A stretch of 9,800 bases of DNA from Thermoplasmata archaeon (GTDB lineage Archaea; Thermoplasmatota; Thermoplasmata; GCA-020350865): NCBI GenBank assembly GCA_020351895.1, contig CP070672.1, positions 1,743,204 to 1,753,003 on the forward strand, read 5' to 3'. Shown here piece by piece: positions 1 to 7,775 of the stretch. Position 1 is the stretch's first letter; each line of letters begins with the position of its first letter. The translations under genes and the position numbers were made by a program. The notes under the pieces are model-generated. The model saw nothing but the letters and a program-made list of their open reading frames with translations. It was not told the DNA's origin and did no database searches.

Positions 1-282
1 AACAAAAAGTACATAACTAAAATAAATATAGACCCCACCTGGTAAAAAGCTACCCTTTTGCGATATTGTTTTTTATCTCCTTGATAAATGAGTTTTCGTT
101 CCGTTATCATGGATTTTCCTCGCCATTAACTATCCTCAAGGAAGTTGAAGAGATTTCCTGTGAACGTAATTCTGAATGATGCTAATGAACCTATCGCAAA
201 AAATATTAATTCCATCTGAGACGGGATTTAAATTATTATACCCAGATGCAAAAACAAGGTGGACTTCAAAGGCCAGATCTTT
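1..282. other. Intergenic region without a recognisable gene
   Basis: No open reading frame of useful length or recognisable RNA gene was found on either strand; the longest candidates are about 13-17 codons. The stretch lies downstream of the minus-strand vapC. A run of six A on the plus strand (198-203) reads as a T6 tract on the minus strand about 80 bases past the vapC stop and could help end that transcript, but this is weak. A 10-base inverted repeat (56-65 with 192-201) is close to what chance allows in AT-rich DNA. Confidence 0.5.
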
Positions 283-663
283 TTAGATAACGATGACATT
301 CTTTTGGTGTGAGATCTCCTTAAAATGCTTGCATCCTGATACGACCTTTGAATCATTTATGAGCGCACTTGCATATATCATACAGTCAATGGCAGGTAAT
401 TTGAAATCGCGTCTCACTTCCACTGCTTTTTTCGCAACCTCGTGGGTTACCTCAATGATTGTATAGTAAGTTTCAACAGAACGAAGATACTCCTGGGCTT
501 TCTTCCTTCCGATCTCTCGCTCGAGAACAGTGCCTAACTCATATATGGAAAGAACAGAAAGATAAACTTCCTCCTCCTTCTCAAGAAGTTTCTTGACCTT
601 CTTCCCTTTCTCGCTGCCTCGAAATAATTCAAGGATGGCGTAGGTATCAAGCACCAAACTCAT
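283..663 (-). CDS. vapC: VapC-like PIN-domain toxin (putative ribonuclease)
   Basis: A 126-residue PIN-domain protein, the typical size of VapC toxins, which are Mg-dependent endoribonucleases neutralised by the VapB encoded just upstream. The N-terminal strand VLDTYAILELF carries the first acidic residue (D6). E42 in SVLSIYELGTVL is the second and D93 in LPAIDCMIYASA the third. The position that is normally the fourth acid, in a T/S-x-D-x-H-F type motif, reads SGCKHF, so it is Cys111. I chose the ATG at 663. A GGTGA Shine-Dalgarno (669-673) lies 5 bases before it, and the alternative GTG start (672) falls inside that element. The gene overlaps the 3' end of the antitoxin gene by 17 bases, implying coupled translation. 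The family call is confident; whether the toxin is active, given the Cys substitution, is open. Confidence 0.88.
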   Translation of the reverse strand: MSLVLDTYAILELFRGSEKGKKVKKLLEKEEEVYLSVLSIYELGTVLEREIGRKKAQEYLRSVETYYTIIEVTHEVAKKAVEVRRDFKLPAIDCMIYASALINDSKVVSGCKHFKEISHQKNVIVI

Positions 664-874
664 GCTCTTCACCGTGGATTTCGTCCAGTGCTTTCTTATC
701 CAATGACCTCAACGATCCAAATAACGCCAAGGGATTCTTCACAGGTATCAATTCCACAACACCATTATTGACAATGATCTCGAATTCCTCGGCCATAAGG
801 TTCTTCCGGATTTTCTTGGGAATGAATATTTTACCAAACTTATCGATTCTTACCGTAATTGTCAATTTTACCAC
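647..874 (-). CDS. vapB: VapB-like antitoxin, AbrB/SpoVT domain
   Basis: A 75-residue protein starting at GTG (874). Its N-terminal half, VKLTITVRIDKFGKIFIPKKIRKNL followed by a short beta-rich stretch to about residue 46, has the layout of the SpoVT/AbrB swapped-hairpin DNA-binding domain: beta strand, G-K-I-xIPK-xIR turn, beta strands. The C-terminal 25-30 residues are acidic (DEIHGEEHEFGA) and would be the toxin-wrapping tail. In known VapBC systems the antitoxin blocks the PIN active site and represses its own operon. The gene overlaps the vapC start, and no Shine-Dalgarno precedes its GTG, while a TATA-like element lies about 30 bases upstream, suggesting a leaderless transcript. It lies 67 bases downstream of purA on the same strand, probably with its own promoter. 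Confidence 0.88.
   Translation of the reverse strand: MVKLTITVRIDKFGKIFIPKKIRKNLMAEEFEIIVNNGVVELIPVKNPLALFGSLRSLDKKALDEIHGEEHEFGA
669..673 (-). promoter_or_regulatory. Shine-Dalgarno of vapC inside the vapB coding region
   Basis: Read on the minus strand, GGTGA precedes the ATG at 663 by 5 bases. It matches the anti-Shine-Dalgarno region of archaeal 16S rRNA and lies within the last codons of vapB, the usual arrangement for translationally coupled antitoxin-toxin pairs. It decides the vapC start in favour of ATG over the overlapping GTG. Confidence 0.6.
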
Positions 875-888
875 TTTTTATAGTATTG

Positions 889-909
889 GTAAATATAATA
901 CTTATACTT
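889..909 (-). promoter_or_regulatory. Candidate TATA promoter of vapBC
   Basis: On the minus strand this AT-rich stretch reads AAAGTATAAGTATTATATTTA. The AAGTATAAG part (901-908) is centred about 30 bases before the vapB GTG, the spacing expected for an archaeal TATA box and a leaderless start. The overlapping TTATATTTA is an alternative. It lies in the purA-vapB gap, so vapBC need not depend on purA transcription. It was read by eye only. Confidence 0.4.
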
Positions 910-941
910 TTCGGTGAAAATAGCGAGAACGCTCACTGATA

Positions 942-2393
<1,452 letters not shown>

Positions 2394-2400
2394 TTAATAA

Positions 2401-2414
2401 GTAATATATATTAC
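2401..2414 (+). promoter_or_regulatory. Perfect 14-bp palindrome overlapping the probable ileS TATA box
   Basis: GTAATATATATTAC is a perfect palindrome centred about 27 bases before the ileS ATG, the TATA-box position for a leaderless transcript. The ends match the half-sites of the dyad at 2298-2315. A second TATA-like stretch, AAATATATAAAG (about 2343-2354), would give a leader near 60 bases instead. Only a weak GGGA precedes the ATG at 2435, which is compatible with leaderless initiation. Confidence 0.4.
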
Positions 2415-2434
2415 ATAAACATTGTGGGAAAGCG

Positions 2435-5400
2435 ATGATTAAACAGGCCGAAAAGAAGTATTCCCCAAATGAGTTGGAGGAGAAGATTCAAGAGCTTTGG
2501 ATTAAAAACAAGGCTTACGAGAAAACCAAGGAGCACTGCCAGGAAGGCAAGGATTATTACTTCATTGATGGCCCTCCTTATACAACAGGATATATTCACC
2601 TTGGAACGGCCTGGAACAAGATTCTAAAGGACACAATGCTGAGATACCGCAGGATCCAGAAGTACAACGTGAGGGATCAGGCGGGCTTTGATATGCATGG
2701 CCTGCCCATCGAGGTCCAGGTTGAAAAAGAGATGAATATAACGGATAAAAGGCAAATCGAAGACATGGGTATAGATGTCTTTGTCAACAAGTGCAGGGAA
2801 TTTGCCATAGATTTTCAAAACAAGATGGAGGATCAATTCAGGAGGCTCGGGGTGTGGCTTGACTGGGATAATCCATATTTAACCATCGAGAACGATTATA
2901 TCGAAGCCGAGTGGTGGACCCTCAGCAAGGCCCATGAAAAAGATCTCTTGATACAATCAGAAAGGGTATTGACATGGTGTCCGAGATGTCAAACCGCCCT
3001 TGCCGAGGCTGAAGTGGAGTATTGGGATGAAAAAGACCCATCAATCTATGTCAGGTTCCCACTAAAAGGCAGGGAAAATGAATCAATCCTCATATGGACG
3101 ACCACCCCTTGGACCTTGCCGGCAAATATGGCAATAGCAGTGAACCCTGAGTTTATTTATGCGCGAGTTTGGTTAGAAATGGATGGAAAGGAAGAGGTTC
3201 TGATATTTTTGGAGGATAGAGTCGACGATATCATGACCTTACTGGGCTGCAGAAACTACGAAGTATTGGAGCTTCTGGGTGGAAGCCAACTCGTTGGCAT
3301 GGAATACACGCATCCCTTCTTAAAAGATATTAAATATCACCAGGATGTCGAAGGGGAATGGATCCATAAAGTTCTGCTATCAGATACCGTAACCGAGGAA
3401 TACACAGGGGTTGTGCATATCGCGCCAGGACACGGTCCTGAGGACTTCGAAATCGGAAAAGAATACAAGATCCCGCCATTCTGTCCAGTCACAGAGGATG
3501 GTAAATTCTCCGAGCGAGTGGGGCTTTACTCCAATATCAGCCTTAAAAGGGGAAATGTTACCATTTTAGAGGAGCTTGAAAGAAAGGGATTGATGCTTTT
3601 CAGTGATGTGGTATCCCATAGATATGGACACTGCTGGAGATGTAAAACTCCAATAATATATCGAGTGACAGATCAGTGGTTTTTGAAGGTCACAGAGATA
3701 AAGGACGAGATGTTGGAAGAAATTTTGGAAATCTCCTGGTATCCAGATTGGGCGGGTTCCTCGAGAATGTATGATTGGGTATCCAATGCCAGGGATTGGT
3801 GCATATCGAGACAAAGATACTGGGGAACTCCATTACCCATATGGGAATGTGAATGTGGAAACATCATGGTTATAGGATCTGTTGCCGATCTCAAGAAAGG
3901 CAACAACTATAAGGAAGATATGGACCTGCACCGGCCTTGGATCGATGAAGTGACTTTTTCGTGCTCAAAATGCAATATGGAGATGAAAAGAATACCAGAT
4001 GTTATGGACGTTTGGTTTGACTCGGCAGTGTGTGCTTGGGCGCAATTGGGCTTTCCTAAGGATAACAAGGAATTTAAAAAATGGTGGCCATGCAAATGGA
4101 TAACAGAGGCACACGATCAAACCAGGGGATGGTTCTATTCACAGCTTGGTGCTGGGGTTATCGCATTCGATGAGATTCCTTATAAATCCGTGCTCATGCA
4201 TGGATGGGCCCTAGACGATCAAGGAAAGAGGATGTCAAAGAGCAGTGGAAATATAATAAAACCTTTCGACATCGTCGAGGATTACGGCCTTGATTCTCTG
4301 CGTTTCTACCTTCTTAAAACATCTGCACCTTGGGACGATCTCTCCTTTTCCTATGAGGGGGTAAGAAACGCAAAAAGAACCCTGAATATACTGTGGAATG
4401 TGTATTATTTCGCAACGACATATATGGCTCTGGATAAGTTCGAGCCCGATAAAACCTCCTTCAGATCCCTGAGAAAATACCTGAAGCTTGAAGACAAATG
4501 GCTGCTGTCAAGGACCGAGGGATTGAAAAAAACCGTATTCGACGCCATGGAAAAATATGAGGTTCACATGGCATGTCGAGCACTAGAGAATTTTATACTC
4601 GAGGACCTTTCTAGGTGGTATGTCAGGTTGGTACGGGACAGGACTTGGGTCGAGAGCGAGGAACCGGATAAATTGGCTGTTTATAAGATCCTCCATGAGG
4701 TACTATTGACTTTGAGCAATCTTATGGCTCCCATAACACCTCATTTTGCCGAAGATATCTACCAGAACTTGGATGGAAAGTTGCCTACGATATTCATGTC
4801 ACCTGTAATGAAGTACGACAAAGCCCTGGTTGACTCGGAACTGGATCAACAAATGGACATAGCCCGTGAGATCGTCGAGAGGGTGGCTGCCGCCAGGCAG
4901 AAAGCCGGAATTAAACTGAGATGGCCCGTTAAAGAGGTTGTTGTCAGGGCGAACTCACCCGAAATCGAAGTGGCCGTGGAAGCTCTGGAGAGCGTGATAC
5001 TCCATCAGACCAACGCCAAATCCTTGGAATTGGTAAGAATGGGTGAGGAATGGAAAGGGATGGAGCTTGAGGTGAAACCAAACATGGAAGTCATAGGTCC
5101 AGTTTTCAGACAATGGGCCAGTAAGATAGCTGCCCTGCTCCAGTACCAGTCCGCAAGAAGAATAAAGGAAGGAATAGAGAAAGGCGAATACAGTTTGGGG
5201 ATAGAAGGGCAGCAGGTCAGGATAATGCCAAATATGGTTTCTTTCATGGAGACTCTTCCAAAGGGAATATTCCAAGAGCAGTTTTCTGGCGGACTTCTGT
5301 TCCTTGACACAGAGATTACAGATGAGATAAGATCCGAAGGATTCGCAAAAGAGATGATAAGAAGGGTTCAAGAGATGCGAAAGGAGATGAACCTGAATGT

Positions 5401-6469
5401 GGAGGATAAGATAAACACAAAAATTAAAACCAGTGATGATCTTTATAATCTCCTGGAAACAAAGAAGGATTTAATTTCCCATGAAACCAGGTCCCAGAGC
5501 CTTGATTTCGTCACTGAAGAGCTCACAGAGGGTTACATCGTCGAATGGAATGCAGAGGGGGAGAACTTCACAATAAGTGTGGCGTCCTTGGCCAAGGAGC
5601 CCGAGGAGGTTTCAGAAGAGGAGCTTAAAAAGGAGATCGAGAAGGAATTAGGATTGGCTGAGACGGAAGAAACTGCACAAAAAGATTGTCTTGCATGTGG
5701 TAATCCGTTAAGTTATATTGAAGAGTACAAACGATGGTACTGTTACAATTGCGAGAAATATGAAGGGGAAGAAGAGGCGGCAACAGTCGAGGGGGAGATA
5801 GAGGGTGTACTCAAGCAGGAAGTTTGTACACTCTGCGGTGCCTTGGCCCCCTTTGGTGCAACTGCGTGCGAAAGATGCGGAACACCCTTGGTGGAAGAGG
5901 CGGGTGAAGTTGAGGCCGATGTAGAGGCAGACTTAGGAAAGGAAGACGCGGAAGTTCAGGAAGAAGTCCAGGAAGAAGCTGCCTTGGAAGTGAAAGAACT
6001 AGGCATAAATATGGATGATCTGAAATGGGGTGGAACACACCTTATAAAAAGCGAAACCACGGAAACACCCTTTGCTCTCATAGAGGAGGCCGTGAGTAAA
6101 GGACATCCAGCAATCTGCTTTACAAGGGATTTTCCAAATAAATTGCGTAACAAGTTCAATTTCGGTAAAACAAAGGTATATTGGCTGTCCAACATCGGCA
6201 AAGAGGACACCGTAAGACCAAAAAATCTGGAAAAATTAAGCCTGCTTATGGAGCAGTTCCTTGCAAGGGATACGAAAGGCATCATACTGCTTTCAGGCAT
6301 CGAGTACCTCATTACTAACAACAATTTCGTAACCGTACTTAGATTAATACAATCCATGAGAGACCAGGTTGCCGTGGGTAATTCAATTCTTGTAATCCCT
6401 GTAAATCCATCCATTTTGGAAGGGAGTCAACTGAAGCATTTGGAAAGGGAAGTCGACGTTATTCTATAA
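2435..6469 (+). CDS. ileS: Isoleucyl-tRNA synthetase fused to zinc ribbons and a DUF835 domain
   Basis: A 1344-residue protein whose first ~1053 residues are a complete archaeal/eukaryotic-type class I IleRS, which charges tRNA-Ile using ATP and isoleucine. The HIGH-type motif is HLGT at 55-58 and the KMSKS motif is RMSKS at 599-603. The CP1 editing domain carries WTTTPWTLP at 221-229 and GHGPED at 332-337, with D337 as the conserved editing aspartate. Cys pairs at 182/185, 400/403, 472/474 and 510/513 may bind zinc. DQTRGWF is at 561-567, followed by the anticodon-binding region. Archaeal IleRS usually ends near 1050 residues. Here the frame continues without interruption: an acidic helix-like linker (1055-1083), a Cys4 zinc ribbon (C1085, C1088, C1103, C1106), a second Cys4 ribbon (C1131, C1134, C1145, C1148), a Glu-rich linker (to about 1195) and a DUF835-like domain (about 1199-1344; GGTHLIKSE, CFTRDFP, VYWLSNIG, GIILLSGIEYLI, ILVIPVNPSIL). 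The tail's role is unknown. The start fits family N-termini. Confidence 0.96.
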   Translation: MIKQAEKKYSPNELEEKIQELWIKNKAYEKTKEHCQEGKDYYFIDGPPYTTGYIHLGTAWNKILKDTMLRYRRIQKYNVRDQAGFDMHGLPIEVQVEKEMNITDKRQIEDMGIDVFVNKCREFAIDFQNKMEDQFRRLGVWLDWDNPYLTIENDYIEAEWWTLSKAHEKDLLIQSERVLTWCPRCQTALAEAEVEYWDEKDPSIYVRFPLKGRENESILIWTTTPWTLPANMAIAVNPEFIYARVWLEMDGKEEVLIFLEDRVDDIMTLLGCRNYEVLELLGGSQLVGMEYTHPFLKDIKYHQDVEGEWIHKVLLSDTVTEEYTGVVHIAPGHGPEDFEIGKEYKIPPFCPVTEDGKFSERVGLYSNISLKRGNVTILEELERKGLMLFSDVVSHRYGHCWRCKTPIIYRVTDQWFLKVTEIKDEMLEEILEISWYPDWAGSSRMYDWVSNARDWCISRQRYWGTPLPIWECECGNIMVIGSVADLKKGNNYKEDMDLHRPWIDEVTFSCSKCNMEMKRIPDVMDVWFDSAVCAWAQLGFPKDNKEFKKWWPCKWITEAHDQTRGWFYSQLGAGVIAFDEIPYKSVLMHGWALDDQGKRMSKSSGNIIKPFDIVEDYGLDSLRFYLLKTSAPWDDLSFSYEGVRNAKRTLNILWNVYYFATTYMALDKFEPDKTSFRSLRKYLKLEDKWLLSRTEGLKKTVFDAMEKYEVHMACRALENFILEDLSRWYVRLVRDRTWVESEEPDKLAVYKILHEVLLTLSNLMAPITPHFAEDIYQNLDGKLPTIFMSPVMKYDKALVDSELDQQMDIAREIVERVAAARQKAGIKLRWPVKEVVVRANSPEIEVAVEALESVILHQTNAKSLELVRMGEEWKGMELEVKPNMEVIGPVFRQWASKIAALLQYQSARRIKEGIEKGEYSLGIEGQQVRIMPNMVSFMETLPKGIFQEQFSGGLLFLDTEITDEIRSEGFAKEMIRRVQEMRKEMNLNVEDKINTKIKTSDDLYNLLETKKDLISHETRSQSLDFVTEELTEGYIVEWNAEGENFTISVASLAKEPEEVSEEELKKEIEKELGLAETEETAQKDCLACGNPLSYIEEYKRWYCYNCEKYEGEEEAATVEGEIEGVLKQEVCTLCGALAPFGATACERCGTPLVEEAGEVEADVEADLGKEDAEVQEEVQEEAALEVKELGINMDDLKWGGTHLIKSETTETPFALIEEAVSKGHPAICFTRDFPNKLRNKFNFGKTKVYWLSNIGKEDTVRPKNLEKLSLLMEQFLARDTKGIILLSGIEYLITNNNFVTVLRLIQSMRDQVAVGNSILVIPVNPSILEGSQLKHLEREVDVIL

Positions 6470-6494
6470 AATAATCAATGCCTAGATACATTAC

Positions 6495-7580
6495 TCATGA
6501 ACGAGCCTTTCTCTTTTTTTCTGTAAAACCTAGAAAATCACCTAAAAGCTCATGGAACGTCAGGTTTTTTATGTATAAAATATCCTCTACCGGAAAAAGC
6601 AGTATCTCCGGCGGTTTTGCAATGGACAGATGGGTTTTATAGAATGATAGGATTTTTTCCTTCAATTTTTCAAATTCAGGATAGCTCTTCATTGCAGCCA
6701 TGAGAATATTCTCGAAGTTGCTGGATATCCCCACGAATGTTGGAGCACTTTCCTTCGTGAAATCAAGACCAGTTTTTCTCATCTCGATTGGTGCCCTGGT
6801 ACCAAAATATGTATACGCGAATACAACAAGTTCACATTTTGTGAATTCGAAATTCAAGATCCTTTTAGTTGTTATCAAATCCTCCTTTCCGAACCTCTTT
6901 TTAATTGTGGAAACTGCCTGGCGTGATACTCCGAATCTATCTGCTACACTGTTATCTGACTCCTCTGGATATTTAACCAGGCCGTATAGAACCCTTTTTT
7001 CTTTCTTACTTAATCTGACAGGATCTACATTTTTTAGGGAAGAGAAATCCCTCAAATTTATTTTTCTTTTAATATCGTAAGAATAACGTATAACTGGAGA
7101 AAAATCGAAGAAGTTCCAAAATGTGGAGGTTTGAAAGGGGAATATGGCTCTACTCCAACCTGCGTCCTCTGTGAGATTATGCGAAGTGAAAAACATTTCC
7201 ATGTTCTCGTAATGCGAATTGACCTCCGCATAGTTACTTGCCACACTGAATACGATACCGTTGCTCCTTCCCATGAGTGCGAAAATGGAGTTCGGATCCT
7301 TCTCCAAATATTCTTTGAAGTACTTTATTCGTTTCTCAACAGGGACCGCCTCATTGAAGGGGCCGTACTCCACACTGAGTAATTCGTATCCAATACGATA
7401 GAAGTTCGGTATGTTTACTGTGTGAAAATGCTCCTTCTCCCTGAACCGTCTTCTTATGGCTGTAATGGTTGAAAGTTTCAATCGTGTCTTTTTCGCCACA
7501 GCCTTGTCGTTTAAGGTGGGGTAATTTATAAGACACCAAAGCGTATTCTGTTCCTTTTTAGTTAATTTCTTTGTATACAT
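6495..7580 (-). CDS. Transcriptional regulator with two tandem winged-helix units
   Basis: A 361-residue predicted DNA-binding protein made of two related halves offset by 184 residues. Each half begins with a helix-turn-helix: LTKKEQNTLWCLINYP... ending IRRRF (6-46), and LSKKEKRVLYGLVKYP... ending IKKRF (190-230). The two align over 41 residues without gaps, with about 14 identities by eye. Each is followed by a beta-rich alpha/beta region that also lines up (around residues 100-136 and 282-318: F-x-x-GRSNGIVFSVA and FVGISSNFENILMAA). The layout resembles an Lrp/AsnC-like protomer duplicated into one chain, but I cannot assign a named family. No signal peptide or membrane segment is seen. 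I chose ATG 7580 over ATG 7589 because the TATA-like TTTATAAA is centred about 27 bases before 7580, which fits a leaderless start; 7589 is only 18 bases away. It is convergent with ileS (25-bp gap) and divergent from the aminotransferase, which it might regulate. Confidence 0.8.
   Translation of the reverse strand: MYTKKLTKKEQNTLWCLINYPTLNDKAVAKKTRLKLSTITAIRRRFREKEHFHTVNIPNFYRIGYELLSVEYGPFNEAVPVEKRIKYFKEYLEKDPNSIFALMGRSNGIVFSVASNYAEVNSHYENMEMFFTSHNLTEDAGWSRAIFPFQTSTFWNFFDFSPVIRYSYDIKRKINLRDFSSLKNVDPVRLSKKEKRVLYGLVKYPEESDNSVADRFGVSRQAVSTIKKRFGKEDLITTKRILNFEFTKCELVVFAYTYFGTRAPIEMRKTGLDFTKESAPTFVGISSNFENILMAAMKSYPEFEKLKEKILSFYKTHLSIAKPPEILLFPVEDILYIKNLTFHELLGDFLGFTEKKRKARS
6508..6522 (+). terminator. 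T-rich tract after ileS
   Basis: A pyrimidine stretch with seven consecutive T (6514-6520) lies about 45 bases past the ileS stop, inside the 3' end of the convergent regulator gene. Archaeal RNA polymerase often terminates at T-tracts without a hairpin, so this could end the ileS transcript. No hairpin is evident. Confidence 0.3.
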
Positions 7581-7602
7581 AGCTAACATAATACGAGTTT
7601 GT

Positions 7603-7613
7603 CTTTATAAATT
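7603..7613 (-). promoter_or_regulatory. Candidate TATA promoter of the tandem-HTH regulator
   Basis: On the minus strand AATTTATAAAG, a near-consensus archaeal TATA box, is centred at about 7607. Transcription would begin near 7581, immediately before the ATG at 7580, so the message would be leaderless. No Shine-Dalgarno precedes either candidate ATG, consistent with this reading. Confidence 0.45.
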
Positions 7614-7705
7614 TTATTATTATTTCAATCCCGCATTCCTAAATATAAAAAAAAGACTCGATTATGCTTTTTAATTCTAATAATCACACTGATAATATTC
7701 AATCA

Positions 7706-7734
7706 ACTTTTAAATCCTGCATAAATCTTTTATC
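7706..7734 (+). promoter_or_regulatory. AT-rich candidate promoter of the aminotransferase
   Basis: Two TATA-like stretches, CTTTTAAAT (about 7707-7715) and ATAAATCTTTTAT (about 7721-7733), lie 40-70 bases before the ATG at 7776. Either would put the transcript start ahead of the Shine-Dalgarno at 7763, leaving a short leader. I cannot tell which is used. Confidence 0.3.
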
Positions 7735-7762
7735 TTACCATCATATACACGCCTTAAGTCGT

Positions 7763-7767
7763 GGAGG
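7763..7767 (+). promoter_or_regulatory. Shine-Dalgarno of the aminotransferase
   Basis: GGAGG lies 8 bases before ATG 7776, ideal spacing. The in-frame GTG at 7761 overlaps this element and is therefore unlikely to be the start, so the five extra N-terminal residues it would add are excluded. Confidence 0.75.
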
Positions 7768-7775
7768 CGAAAGTA

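Noticed and set aside
56..201. 10-base inverted repeat TTTTGCGATA / TATCGCAAAA at 56-65 and 192-201
   Set aside because: Arms 126 bases apart, no extension of pairing, no mobile-element gene or target duplication between or around them; compatible with chance in AT-rich DNA.
910..941. Possible hairpin terminator after purA (AGCG-TTCT-CGCT followed by ATTTT on the minus strand)
   Set aside because: The stem is only 4 bp and the T-run is short, too weak to call a terminator.
4955..5371. 138-residue minus-strand open frame inside ileS
   Set aside because: It lies opposite a well-supported coding region with clear IleRS homology, and its product shows no recognisable motif, so it is a shadow of ileS codon use.
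5910..5995. Glu-rich repeats in the ileS linker (VEADVEAD, EVQEEVQEE) as a possible tandem-repeat element
   Set aside because: Only two imperfect short copies of each; better read as a low-complexity acidic linker than as a repeat feature.
5956..6414. 152-residue minus-strand open frame opposite the DUF835 part of ileS
   Set aside because: The plus-strand frame encodes recognisable DUF835 motifs; the minus-strand product has none and no start signals.
6700..7080. 126-residue plus-strand open frame opposite the regulator
   Set aside because: The minus-strand frame contains two matching HTH units; the plus-strand product is hydrophobic-rich shadow sequence without a ribosome site or promoter.
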